From assembly GCF_025985425.1 (NCBI RefSeq), contig NZ_CP094972.1, forward strand, positions 2,232,001 through 2,296,000: a stretch of 64,000 nucleotides of DNA, read 5' to 3'. Below, one piece after another: positions 1-8,000 of this stretch. Within the stretch, counting starts at the first letter, position 1. Every line of letters starts with the position of its first letter. The notes beneath the pieces are model-generated. The model had not been told where the DNA came from. It was given only the letters and a program-made list of their open reading frames with translations, and made no database searches. The position numbers and the translations under genes are program-made. The stretch comes from Entomomonas sp. E2T0 (lineage in GTDB: Bacteria; Pseudomonadota; Gammaproteobacteria; Pseudomonadales; Pseudomonadaceae).

Positions 1-93
1 AGATAATAAAACGAATAATATTTTTTGCATTAAGTTAGCTCCATGTGAAAAACCATTAAGCTAACTGTTACATAGGAACAATACTTTTAAAGC

Positions 94-126
94 AGCTAAA
101 TAAAAATTGGTCGTTTTTATTTAGCT
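94..126. promoter_or_regulatory. AT-rich palindrome, family copy 1
   Basis: Inverted repeat AGCTAAATAAAA / TTTTTATTTAGCT with spacer ATTGGTCG. It overlaps the stop codon of the PcfJ-like gene. Related copies with the core AAATAAAAATTGG lie at 2134, 7873 (diverged) and 10962, upstream of other genes of the element, so this copy may serve a gene left of the window rather than act only as a terminator. Confidence 0.4.
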
Positions 127-2078
127 AAGTGTGCAATTCTTTTGTTAATCCATTGAGCTATTCTTTTGGATAGTTCATGATGAACGTGTTCTATATTTTT
201 TATTTTATATCTTTCATCAGGCCAATAAGAGTTAACTTCTAATCTATTGCTTTGCATCTGTTTTAGAAACCAATTAAAGGCTTCTTGTGCTTTTTGTGGG
301 GGCTGCTTGTTATCATAACCACGAAATTGCCAACATTTAATAATGACTTTAAAGCTTTTTTTTCTAATATCTGTTTCTAAACACATTTCAGCAGTGGCTA
401 ATGAGAGACCATTATCTTGTATAGATAAAATTCTTGACTCACCTGAGAAGGTTTCATAATAGTAACCATCTACACAATGAGAAAGATTATTAGCTTCTTC
501 TTTTAGTTCAAAAGGTGTTAATAGCTCTTTAATTATTAATCCATTGGGTGTTTTAATATTGTTTGAGACTAACATACCTACCCATTGAGTATTTTTACTC
601 ATGGTTTCATGATTAGCTAATAGCTCATCTCTTATAGTGACTGATATATCATGGTATTCATTAATTATATTTTTAATTTGTGATAAGGTAGCATGATGTT
701 TAATGAATGAGAGAAGCTTATTACATCTATTTGGATAATCCCCATGATTGGTGATTTTAGAGAGTATTTCAGATAGATCTGCTTTAATACCATTATACTC
801 AGCAATTCTTTCTTTTGAGAAGGGCTGTTTTATCCCTTTCAATAAAACAGACCAGTTTTTTATTTCATAGTGTTCAAAAAAGCTATAAACAGTTTTCCAA
901 GTATCCCACTCATTTTTATTTTTTGGGGTTAAATTATTAAGAGTAACACCTGTAAATAGCCAAGACCATTGCTCATCATTATATAAAAAGTTTAACGCAC
1001 TTCCAAAGTCATATATCCTAACTTTACCAATTGCTTTAATTGATTTTAAAGAACTTGCAAAAAGCATTGCTAATACTTCATTTAGTGGGAGACCTGTATC
1101 AACAGTGGTTGAAATAATATTATAAACATAGTCTTTAATACTGCCGACTACATGATATCTTTCATGAAGTGGGTATTTTTTACTTATATGCTTGCCTCTA
1201 ACAATTTTTGGTTTTGGAATAGCCTCTATTTCAGACCAAGGAAGGAGTGTTTTTTTATTTGATACCAAAAAATACAACCCTAATGAATACATGTATTCAG
1301 GATATCCCTCATTACAAAGAAGGCTATAACTAATTAAAAGGGGTTGGGCTTTTAATGCTTGGCATCTGTATAGAGAGTTACCTGATGCTAACCAATTATA
1401 TAGTCGATAATCTGGGCAACGTACCCCTCTAATGAGTTTTAATATTTGTTGGTCTAATAGTGCGTTAAACGATTTTAATTGAGCGCCTAATAAAGAGATA
1501 TAGTATTTTTGTTTACCCAAGACAAACCTTCTAAAATGAGCTATATAGAGGTTAGCACGTGGGATTTCTGATAAATTAACTGTTTGAGCATTATGCTGCT
1601 CATGTACATAAGGGAAATATTTCTTAGCTAGCTTACTAAATACTTGCTCAGCGATATTTTTAGTAAATAAATAAGAGTCTGAACTAAAACTTGTTGCAAA
1701 TAAGAGGATATCTTTTGTAGTACCATTTTTCAGTATTAAATCTCGATATTTAGTAGCCAGTCTACGATTAATATATTGAGCCTTAGAGAATGGATTGTTA
1801 TGGTTATATATTTTACTGTTACAATCCGTATGATACCAGACAAGCTTTCCATCAAAGTACAAATAATGATTATAAAATCTTGCAACTACCTCATGCTCAT
1901 TAATTTGAAAGATCCAAAATAAGCGTTGATTAGTTATTCTCAGATAATCTATTAGAAATTTTTTTTGAAAGAGATCAATGTGTTCAGTTAGTTTAATAAA
2001 ACGATTGCCCCATTTTTTAGCATTAGCTATTTGGGCTTCAGAATATATTGTTAGTAGTTGAGATTCGGACATATTCAT
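117..2078 (-). CDS. PcfJ-like protein
   Basis: A 653-residue protein whose C-terminal third carries the PcfJ-type block: an LKEEANNLSHCVDGYY segment around residues 525-540, a region ending KCWQFRGYDNKQPP, then a short helical tail. PcfJ-like proteins are common on plasmids, phages and ICEs, and their biochemical role is not established. The first possible codon is TTG at 2084; ATG at 2078 or 2072 is more likely, and no strong ribosome site separates them. The gene is the leftmost of the ICE accessory block and has its own AT-rich palindrome about 55 bp upstream (2134). The N-terminal two thirds match nothing I recognise. The family call is fairly secure, the function is not. Confidence 0.7.
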   Translation of the reverse strand: MNMSESQLLTIYSEAQIANAKKWGNRFIKLTEHIDLFQKKFLIDYLRITNQRLFWIFQINEHEVVARFYNHYLYFDGKLVWYHTDCNSKIYNHNNPFSKAQYINRRLATKYRDLILKNGTTKDILLFATSFSSDSYLFTKNIAEQVFSKLAKKYFPYVHEQHNAQTVNLSEIPRANLYIAHFRRFVLGKQKYYISLLGAQLKSFNALLDQQILKLIRGVRCPDYRLYNWLASGNSLYRCQALKAQPLLISYSLLCNEGYPEYMYSLGLYFLVSNKKTLLPWSEIEAIPKPKIVRGKHISKKYPLHERYHVVGSIKDYVYNIISTTVDTGLPLNEVLAMLFASSLKSIKAIGKVRIYDFGSALNFLYNDEQWSWLFTGVTLNNLTPKNKNEWDTWKTVYSFFEHYEIKNWSVLLKGIKQPFSKERIAEYNGIKADLSEILSKITNHGDYPNRCNKLLSFIKHHATLSQIKNIINEYHDISVTIRDELLANHETMSKNTQWVGMLVSNNIKTPNGLIIKELLTPFELKEEANNLSHCVDGYYYETFSGESRILSIQDNGLSLATAEMCLETDIRKKSFKVIIKCWQFRGYDNKQPPQKAQEAFNWFLKQMQSNRLEVNSYWPDERYKIKNIEHVHHELSKRIAQWINKRIAHLAK

Positions 2079-2133
2079 TATCAATGTGAGTGAAGATAAT
2101 GAATATTTTGGATATTAATAATTTAAATACATT

Positions 2134-2166
2134 ATCTAAATAAAAATTCGCTTTGTTTATTTAGAT
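2134..2166. promoter_or_regulatory. AT-rich palindrome, family copy 2
   Basis: ATCTAAATAAAAATTCG followed by CTTTGTTTATTTAGAT, an inverted repeat of about 12 bp arms. It lies about 55 bp upstream of the PcfJ-like start. The same arrangement (palindrome 55-75 bp upstream) is seen before topB and before the gene starting at 10891, so I read it as a shared promoter or operator element. Confidence 0.45.
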
Positions 2167-2170
2167 AAAA

Positions 2171-2193
2171 AAGACCTCATATGATGAGGTCTT
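2171..2193 (-). terminator. intrinsic terminator after the 110-residue gene
   Basis: AAGACCTCAT/ATGAGGTCTT hairpin followed, reading on the minus strand, by a run of T. It lies just past the stop at 2206 and separates the small accessory gene from the PcfJ-like gene. Confidence 0.8.
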
Positions 2194-2205
2194 ATATCGT
2201 TCTAA

Positions 2206-2538
2206 TTAGCAATACCAAGGAAACCATTGTGACCAGTTGCCTTCCTGTAAAGCTTGCTCAGCTATTTCTTTAGTTTCATAGTAATGTTCAGATTCTCTTT
2301 GAGGACCATCATCACTCCACGTACCTATATAGAAACCTGCTGCACTCTCTGATACTGATAAAGGATAAAAGTCTTTATCACAAGCAAAAGATAAAGCACC
2401 ATAACATTTAAATATTTCTGGATATTTGTCTGCTAATTCAATTGCTGATAAATTAATTAGCTCAGATATATTTAAATTAGGGAACTGTGCTAAAACTTGT
2501 GAATCATTATTTCCTTTACGTCGTTCTTTGTTAGACAT
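2206..2538 (-). CDS. small ICE accessory protein, paralogue of the 3492-4010 product
   Basis: A 110-residue protein of unknown function. Its C-terminal 70 residues align with those of the gene at 3492-4010: both have YP-x-x-F-K-x-YG-x-L-x-F, then a GF-x-IGT segment, then a helix ending ALQEGNWSQW / ALESSNWTQW. The pair therefore forms a small paralogous family. I place the start at 2538 because GGAGAAATATT sits immediately upstream; a longer reading would translate the structured leader. No signal peptide or membrane segment is visible. Acidic and Trp-rich at the C terminus. It could be an anti-restriction or anti-defence accessory protein, but nothing in the sequence shows that. Confidence 0.65.
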   Translation of the reverse strand: MSNKERRKGNNDSQVLAQFPNLNISELINLSAIELADKYPEIFKCYGALSFACDKDFYPLSVSESAAGFYIGTWSDDGPQRESEHYYETKEIAEQALQEGNWSQWFPWYC

Positions 2539-2617
2539 AATAATATTTCTCCAATAAATAAAGTAGTTACTGGAGAAATACTTTCCCATAGGGAAATCAT
2601 ATTTCCCCAATGGGTAA
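2539..2617 (-). promoter_or_regulatory. structured leader, copy 1 (masked ribosome site)
   Basis: On the minus strand the leader reads hairpin 1 (CCCATTGGGGAAAT ... ATTTCCCTATGGG) and then hairpin 2 (TATTTCTCCA ... TTGGAGAAATA). The GGAG ribosome site of the gene is inside the 3' arm of hairpin 2, so it is masked when paired. Equivalent leaders occur at 3360, 4011, 4815, 25125 and 26338. Confidence 0.65.
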
Positions 2618-2660
2618 AGTTTAATAATAAAATAACTGGTAAATAGATAATGGAGAAATA

Positions 2661-3359
2661 CTAATCCCATTCATCTTCTTCACCACCATACCAATAACCG
2701 CAAAAAAAATGAATACAATCCTCGCATTTATAATAATCACCATCTAATTTTACGGTCTCGTCAGTAATTCCGCAGTCATGACAAGTGTTATACTCAATTT
2801 TAGTTAGTTTAATCTCATAGTTACCTGATTTATCAATATCAAGCACTAATAATGGTTGATTGAGCTGATGTAGAGCTTCTCGGACAAGCCCACTAAAACG
2901 AAAGTGTGGTTCATAAAATCCTTGTAAATACATCAGTTCATCTAACATTTTAGTATCAGGATTATCTTTATCTTTTAACTCATCAATTTTTGCGCTAATA
3001 AACTCCTCAGCTGCAAATATTTCATCATCATCGATAGGTCCATTAGTAATCGGAACCATCCATTGTATGTCACCATTTTCTAACACTTTACCTGTTACAA
3101 GAGTTACCGACAAAACTGGATAAACTCCCTCCATAACAGGTTTAAGATTAATTTGTGTTTTAAGTTCAACAAATTTAGGTTTTACTTTGTCAACTATTAT
3201 ATTTGACCTATAAACTGGCCCATCATATTCAGGTGGAAAATAGATTCCTTTAAGTTGATCTTGAAAATATGCAATACCATTTAAAATATCACTATCTACA
3301 GTATCACCAAAACCTTGTTGTTTATCAATCGCTTCATACGCTATAGCTTCTATGAGCAT
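2661..3359 (-). CDS. unknown accessory protein with zinc-ribbon tail
   Basis: A 232-residue acidic protein. Near the C terminus it has CHDCG, then about 17 residues later CEDC, followed by a CGYW segment: a four-cysteine zinc-ribbon arrangement. The rest (IAYFQDQLKGIYFPPEYDG and a middle region rich in Asp/Glu) matches no family I know. The start at 3359 is fixed by GGAGAAATATT upstream, part of the repeated leader. The gene belongs to the run of leader-controlled genes between the STY4534-type gene and the PcfJ-like gene, so it is probably element cargo with a regulatory or anti-defence role (inference). Confidence 0.6.
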   Translation of the reverse strand: MLIEAIAYEAIDKQQGFGDTVDSDILNGIAYFQDQLKGIYFPPEYDGPVYRSNIIVDKVKPKFVELKTQINLKPVMEGVYPVLSVTLVTGKVLENGDIQWMVPITNGPIDDDEIFAAEEFISAKIDELKDKDNPDTKMLDELMYLQGFYEPHFRFSGLVREALHQLNQPLLVLDIDKSGNYEIKLTKIEYNTCHDCGITDETVKLDGDYYKCEDCIHFFCGYWYGGEEDEWD

Positions 3360-3433
3360 AATATTTCTCCAATAAAATGAAATTAAATACTGGAGAAACA
3401 CCATGCCCAAGGGGAAGTATTCCCCCATTGGGT
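3360..3433 (-). promoter_or_regulatory. structured leader, copy 2 (masked ribosome site)
   Basis: Hairpin 1 is CCCAATGGGGGAA / TTCCCCTTGGG; hairpin 2 pairs TTTCTCCA with TTGGAGAAA, which contains the ribosome site of the 232-residue gene. Stem bases differ from the other copies but pairing is kept. Confidence 0.65.
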
Positions 3434-3491
3434 TGATGATTAGCTAAGTATTATTGGTTTAGCTTGATTGTATATGCTGACTAAAAAATAA

Positions 3492-4010
3492 CTATCTTCT
3501 TAAAAGTGACCAATCATAATTCTCTGTATCAATAATTGATTCTTCATAATTATGAAGTAGTATCCATTGTGTCCAATTAGAACTTTCTAAAGCCTGTTTT
3601 GCTTCATCATAGGTATTAAAAGTTTCAGTAGATTCACGTAATAATCGTAGTCTATCTTTTAATGCTGGTAAAAAATTCACTGTACCTATAACAAAGCCAG
3701 TCTCTATCTCTAAGACAGTTAATTTATTAAACTCAGAGTAGTTATGAAACGTTAATAATCCATACTGTTTAAACAGATTAGGATATTGAATTAATGTCTC
3801 AGGTATATCTAAGTAAAATATATCTATTGAGTTTATATTAAACTGCTTAAATAAAGCTAAATCATGCTTTATTTTTGCTTCAGCTCTATTATGATAGAGC
3901 CTTTTATACACCAATAACTTGCGTAACTTTTCCTCTAAACTTTGAGTTTTTGTTTCCTCAGTACAAACCTTGATAGGTTGTTGCTTTTGTGAGATGGTTA
4001 AAACAGACAT
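3492..4010 (-). CDS. accessory protein, paralogue of the 2206-2538 product
   Basis: A 172-residue protein of unknown function. The first 70 residues are basic and helical (KLRKLLVYKRLYHNRAEAK); the rest aligns with the 110-residue protein at 2206-2538, including YPNLFKQYG, GFVIGT and a helix ending SSNWTQW. The start at 4010 follows GGAGAAATACT; the longer open frame upstream simply reads through the structured leader. Same strand and same leader type as its neighbours, so probably controlled with them. It may be a two-domain version of the smaller protein. Confidence 0.6.
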   Translation of the reverse strand: MSVLTISQKQQPIKVCTEETKTQSLEEKLRKLLVYKRLYHNRAEAKIKHDLALFKQFNINSIDIFYLDIPETLIQYPNLFKQYGLLTFHNYSEFNKLTVLEIETGFVIGTVNFLPALKDRLRLLRESTETFNTYDEAKQALESSNWTQWILLHNYEESIIDTENYDWSLLRR

Positions 4011-4082
4011 AGTATTTCTCCAAAATATTAAAGGAGAAACACCAATTTCCATGAGGAGTAGGTATTTCCCCAAGGAGTTTAA
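4011..4082 (-). promoter_or_regulatory. structured leader, copy 3 (masked ribosome site)
   Basis: Hairpin 2 is clear: GTTTCTCC pairs with GGAGAAATA just before the ATG. Hairpin 1 is weaker here (a CTTGGGGAAAT arm is present but its partner is diverged), making this the least regular copy. Confidence 0.5.
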
Positions 4083-4198
4083 ATAATAAGCAGTAGAATT
4101 TATAAATGATTTAGATTTCCCATGCTTCAATACCTGCATTTATACAGGATTGCATAGTGGCATATCTAACACCATCATCAACAACTACCTTTATAAAA

Positions 4199-4218
4199 AA
4201 GGCCTCAATAGAGGCCTT
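4199..4218 (-). terminator. intrinsic terminator after the STY4534-type gene
   Basis: AAGGCCTC / GAGGCCTT hairpin with loop AATA, followed on the minus strand by TTTTTTAT. It lies 20 bp past the stop at 4239. Confidence 0.85.
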
Positions 4219-4238
4219 GATGTTATGGGGAATACAAA

Positions 4239-4814
4239 TTACGCGAATTGGCCGAAGCTACCATAACTTGCATTACCTTGTTGTTGAGGTTTTGCAGGTT
4301 GTTTATTGCTAGCTTGGTTATTCTTGCCTTTTTGCTGACCTTTACCTTTTGCTTGATAAGACTTATTGCCTTTATTAGCATTGGGTTGAGGAGCAGGGGC
4401 TTGTTCAGGTTGTTGAGTTCCATTCTCAGCAGATCTTTGGTACACCACTTGATTCTCAATTTTGATGTATGAAACATCAAATAAAGAACCATTAATAACA
4501 GCACCAAGGTCGCCTTCGTTTGTTTGATAAGCATAAAGATTATTTATACTCATTTTAAAACGAATTAGAATTTTATTCTCAGCCTGAGACGCTTCTATAC
4601 ATTGAGCAATCAATTGTTTAGCTTGTTCACCATTCACAACACAACTTGTAAAAACGTATTGTTGTGAACCAGTAATGGCAGCTACTTTACACACTAAAAA
4701 GGATTGGCCATCATCTTTGGTTCTCCATTCAATGTTGTTTACATAGCCGATGCCTTCAGAAACTAAACCACCAGTTGATTGAGTATTAGTATTAGCTTGA
4801 TTAGTATTAGTCAT
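4239..4814 (-). CDS. STY4534-family (DUF3577) ICE replication protein
   Basis: A 191-residue protein resembling the STY4534/DUF3577 family found in SPI-7/PFGI-1-type ICEs, normally near ssb and topB. An N-terminal beta-rich domain (EGIGYVNNIEWR, FLVCKVAAITGS, about residues 18-135) is followed by a long Pro/Gln/Asn/Lys-rich low-complexity tail ending YGSFGQFA. Globular nucleic-acid-binding domain, disordered linker and short conserved tip together recall single-strand DNA-binding proteins, so a DNA-binding role is plausible (inference). ATG at 4814 follows GGAGAAATATC in the structured leader. An operator palindrome lies 87 bp upstream and a terminator follows the gene. Confidence 0.75.
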   Translation of the reverse strand: MTNTNQANTNTQSTGGLVSEGIGYVNNIEWRTKDDGQSFLVCKVAAITGSQQYVFTSCVVNGEQAKQLIAQCIEASQAENKILIRFKMSINNLYAYQTNEGDLGAVINGSLFDVSYIKIENQVVYQRSAENGTQQPEQAPAPQPNANKGNKSYQAKGKGQQKGKNNQASNKQPAKPQQQGNASYGSFGQFA

Positions 4815-4893
4815 GATATTTCTCCAAATTTAAAAATAAAAAATGGAGAAATACTTTTACCCAATGGGAAAAATATTTCCCCATGTGGGTGTT
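4815..4893 (-). promoter_or_regulatory. structured leader, copy 4 (masked ribosome site)
   Basis: Hairpin 1 is CCCACATGGGGAAA / TTTCCCATTGGG; hairpin 2 is TATTTCTCCA / TGGAGAAATA with a long A/T loop. The ribosome site of the STY4534-type gene is in the 3' arm of hairpin 2. This copy belongs to a core replication gene, so the leader is not limited to cargo. Confidence 0.7.
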
Positions 4894-4900
4894 TTGATAA

Positions 4901-4923
4901 TTTTGTAAACACTGTTTACAAAA
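4901..4923. promoter_or_regulatory. operator palindrome GTAAACASTGTTTAC, copy 1
   Basis: A 23-bp perfect inverted repeat (central C, flanked by TTTT/AAAA) upstream of the STY4534-type gene. Together with the copy at 5755 it brackets the structured gene-free region. Confidence 0.75.
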
Positions 4924-4954
4924 TATATTTGTCTTTAGGAAACCCTCATCACTT

Positions 4955-5700
4955 AATGTGACCGCTGATGCTTCCGAGAGCTTTAATCAGCTTAAGACCA
5001 TACAACAACGTTGTATCTGAACCTTAAAGGTCTAGGTTCACTGGGCAGGTGTTAGCAACGCTAACCAACCATGCCTAATATTAATAACTATTAAAAAATA
5101 CTTGTCAAGTATTTTTATAAATAATTTTTTATTGGCTTGGCTAATAATGTACAAGCCTTGCCAATCAATGAACTTAACTAAATAAAAAATGAAGTAAAAT
5201 AGTTAAGTTTTTAGAAAAGTAAGCTACATAAGTTAGTTACTTGATTAGCTCAAATACACTAAATAATTCCTCGTATTTAATTATTCAGTTATCTTCACTA
5301 GTAGTAATTTAACCCTTGATCTCTATGTGTAGCTAGATCAATCATCTGAATGACTATTCAGCTGGCACCTCAATTGGCACAAAAGGCTCCCAAATTTTTA
5401 TCCAGTTGGGTCTGGATCAGAAAAAAGCATCCTAAATGGATGAACTTTAGCTCCTACTAATAAGAGTCAAAGGTCATCCATCTAAGCATTTTAAATAAGA
5501 AATGGGTATTAACCAAAATACCCTCAGAGTAGAAAGCCCCAATCTCTATTTACATAAAGAATGACCGACCCTCCTGGAGCTTTATCGGCCTTATTGGTTC
5601 GAATATATCAGCCGACACGAGCCATCGCTAAGCTGATAATTCTGGGTTTACCACTGTAACGTCAGTAGTCAACGGGTTAAGTCTATATTATGTTTAAAAT
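4955..5700. ncRNA. gene-free structured region with two H-type pseudoknots (STAXI-like?)
   Basis: About 750 bp between topB and the STY4534-type gene with no credible protein gene. Pseudoknot 1: AGACC (4995-4999) can pair with GGTCT (5029-5033), which lies in the loop of GAACCT (5019-5024)/AGGTTC (5034-5039); a 7-bp hairpin ATACAAC/GTTGTAT fills the gap. Pseudoknot 2: CCCAA (5389-5393) can pair with TTGGG (5406-5410) inside the loop of ATCCAG (5400-5405)/CTGGAT (5412-5417). Simple hairpins follow, including ATGGATGA/TCATCCAT and CTGAAT/ATTCAG. The published STAXI motif is, as I recall it, a repeated pseudoknot near ssb, topoisomerase, anti-restriction and integrase genes, which fits this setting. 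The strand and the exact ends are not known. It could also act as folded single-stranded DNA, for example at an origin. Confidence 0.5.
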
Positions 5701-5754
5701 CTTTCATAAAGACAAGATAAGTTTTAATTTAATCAGATTATTAACCCTATTTAT

Positions 5755-5769
5755 GTAAACAGTGTTTAC
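5755..5769. promoter_or_regulatory. operator palindrome GTAAACASTGTTTAC, copy 2
   Basis: The 15-bp core is intact (central G) but the T4/A4 flanks are lost. It lies just after the topB stop, at the other border of the structured region. Confidence 0.6.
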
Positions 5770-5779
5770 AGTTTTAATA

Positions 5780-7813
5780 TTACTTCTTTGGGTTTGAAAA
5801 GTTTTTATTTTTCTTTCTAGTCTTTGGAAATATTACTCCATCACAGTTTGGATAGTCTGGACATCCCCAAAATGAGACAGTTTTCCCTTTATGTTTTAAG
5901 GTAGGTTTACCACATTTAGGACAAGGATCTCCAGTAGGTATAGGTGCTTGTTTAATGGATAGCTCTGTATTTCCATACTTTTGGACAATAGTGGAGATCC
6001 ATTGTGATTGCTTTTGAATAAAGCTATCTATTGTGAGTTCGCCTTTCTCAATCATATCTAATGCTTGCTCCCAAATACCTGTTGTACCAGGATGAGATAT
6101 AGCAGCAGGTACTGCTTTAATAAGCGAATGTCCAGCTTCAGTAGCAATGAGCTTACCTTTTTGCTTAGTGATTAACTTCTGATCTTTTAGTTTTTTAATA
6201 ATATTTGATCTAGTTGCCTGTGTTCCAATACCTGTAGTTTCTCTTAGTTTTTGTTTGATCTTAGGATCATCAATTAATTTAGCCACAGACTTCATCGCCA
6301 TAACAAGCGTACCTTCATTATATAAAGGGGGTGCAGTGGTTTTTTTAGATTGACAATCTACCGTATTAATTTTACAAACTAAGCCTTCTTGTAAGGGTGG
6401 TAATATCTGTGTTTGCCCTTTATTCTCTGATTGTTCGGTATCTTCTTCGGATTCATTATCATCTAATGAATCACCTGATAATAATGCTTTCCAACCATTA
6501 ACAACTATTTTTTTACCTACTGCTACGAGTGTTTGTCCCTTACAGTTTAGTATTACTTCTGTATGATCATATTCATGCAAGGGTAAGAACTGGGCAAGAT
6601 AATAACTTCTAATCAATTTATAGACTTGTAATTCTTTCTCTGACATAGTTGATAAATCAAGTACTTCATCAGTTGGAATAATGCCATGATGGGATGATTT
6701 TTCCACCTGTTTATCATTCCATGATTTTGATTTCATATTGGTATTTAGCTTGGTAAGTAAATTACTAATACTAGGATCTGTTTTAGCTAATGCGTTAAAT
6801 ACTGTAGGAACTTCACCAAGCATACTGGTAGGTAAATAGCCACATTCAGTTCTAGGATAAGAAGTTGCTTTATATTTTTCATAAAGTGACTGTGCAATTT
6901 CAAGGGTTTCATCCACACCAAAACCAAATTTATTACAACAAGCTAATTGTAATGCTGCTAAATCAAAGGGTAGGGGATGATTGCTAGTTTTTCGTTCAGT
7001 ATTAATGGAAGTAACCGTTGCTTGGCCTATTGTTTGAAATAACTTTGTTGCTTGCATTGCTGCTTCTTGCCTAATACAACGTCCTGCTTCATCTGCAAAT
7101 TGTTTGGGTACATCCCATGAGGCATTGAAAGCTTGACCATTACTGCTTAATTGAATACCTAATAACCAATAGGGTATAGGTACAAAATTTTTATGGGCTA
7201 ACTCCCTATCCACCACAAGTTTCAAAGTAGGAGTCTGCACCCGACCAACAGGTAACTTATTTTTATAACCAGATTGTTGTGCTAATAATGTGAATAGACG
7301 AGATAGGTTTAATCCAACCAACCAATCGGCCTTACTACGAGCTAGGGCAGATAGATAGAGCGGATAAGTTTTTTCACCCTCTTGTATATCATTCCATGCT
7401 TTTTTAATAGCAGTAGTATTTAAAGCACTGTACCAGAGTCTTTTAACAGGACCTTTATAGCTACAAAATACCATAACTTCACGAGCGATTAATTCTCCTT
7501 CACGATCAGCATCTGTGCCAATAATAACTTCAGAGGCTTTTTGTAATAACTGCTTGACTACTTTAAATTGGCTAGCTGTTCTAGATGAAACATTATACTT
7601 CCAATGATTAGGTATGATAGGTAAATGTTCAATCGACCAATTTTTATACTTTTCATCATAACTATCGGGCATAGCTAATTCCAATATGTGCCCAATGCAC
7701 CAAGTTACAACAATACCATTGCCTTCAATATAGCCTTTTTTAGACTGGGTAATACCTAATGTTTTAGCGACTGCTTTTCCTTGATCGGGTTTTTCACACA
7801 AAATAACACGCAT
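5780..7813 (-). CDS. topB: DNA topoisomerase III (type IA)
   Basis: A 677-residue type IA topoisomerase that passes single DNA strands through a transient 5'-phosphotyrosine break; ICE copies help replicate or resolve the excised element. Visible: the Toprim start MRVILCEKP, the metal site GTDADREGE near residues 99-107, the catalytic tyrosine in SYPRTECGYLP near residue 320, and one C-terminal four-cysteine zinc ribbon (CPKCG ... GCPDYPNC) before a lysine-rich end. Length and layout are as expected for TopB with a zinc tail. AGGAG lies 9 bp before ATG 7813. Upstream lie an AT-rich palindrome (7873) and an operator (7904). It is separated from its usual partner, the STY4534-type gene, by the structured region. 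Confidence 0.95.
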   Translation of the reverse strand: MRVILCEKPDQGKAVAKTLGITQSKKGYIEGNGIVVTWCIGHILELAMPDSYDEKYKNWSIEHLPIIPNHWKYNVSSRTASQFKVVKQLLQKASEVIIGTDADREGELIAREVMVFCSYKGPVKRLWYSALNTTAIKKAWNDIQEGEKTYPLYLSALARSKADWLVGLNLSRLFTLLAQQSGYKNKLPVGRVQTPTLKLVVDRELAHKNFVPIPYWLLGIQLSSNGQAFNASWDVPKQFADEAGRCIRQEAAMQATKLFQTIGQATVTSINTERKTSNHPLPFDLAALQLACCNKFGFGVDETLEIAQSLYEKYKATSYPRTECGYLPTSMLGEVPTVFNALAKTDPSISNLLTKLNTNMKSKSWNDKQVEKSSHHGIIPTDEVLDLSTMSEKELQVYKLIRSYYLAQFLPLHEYDHTEVILNCKGQTLVAVGKKIVVNGWKALLSGDSLDDNESEEDTEQSENKGQTQILPPLQEGLVCKINTVDCQSKKTTAPPLYNEGTLVMAMKSVAKLIDDPKIKQKLRETTGIGTQATRSNIIKKLKDQKLITKQKGKLIATEAGHSLIKAVPAAISHPGTTGIWEQALDMIEKGELTIDSFIQKQSQWISTIVQKYGNTELSIKQAPIPTGDPCPKCGKPTLKHKGKTVSFWGCPDYPNCDGVIFPKTRKKNKNFSNPKK

Positions 7814-7872
7814 AACAATCTACTCCTATTAAATAACAGTAGATTCAGACTTATAGAGGGGATAAACAAGGC

Positions 7873-7902
7873 TTAATAAAAAATTGATCAAATTGATTTA
7901 AA
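7873..7902. promoter_or_regulatory. AT-rich palindrome, family copy 3 (diverged)
   Basis: TTAATAAAAAATTGATCAAA then TTGATTTAA, matching the copy at 10962 (AAATAAAAATTGGTCAAATT). It lies about 60 bp upstream of topB and directly abuts the operator at 7904, so two different regulators may bind side by side. Confidence 0.4.
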
Positions 7903-7903
7903 G

Positions 7904-7926
7904 TTTTGTAAACAGTGTTTACAAAA
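7904..7926. promoter_or_regulatory. operator palindrome GTAAACASTGTTTAC, copy 3
   Basis: Full 23-bp inverted repeat with central G, 91 bp upstream of topB. Confidence 0.75.
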
Positions 7927-8000
7927 ATCATATTGGCTATTTTCTGGCTTTATGTAAAACAGGTATTAGTTTAGATTTGGAAATAGAGAACGCTTATTCT

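Noticed and set aside
4108-4190. Minus-strand frame KVVVDDGVRYATMQSCINAG ending IEAWEI
   Set aside because: Protein-like but it has no start codon and lies directly behind the terminator of the STY4534-type gene; at most a gene remnant, too short to support.
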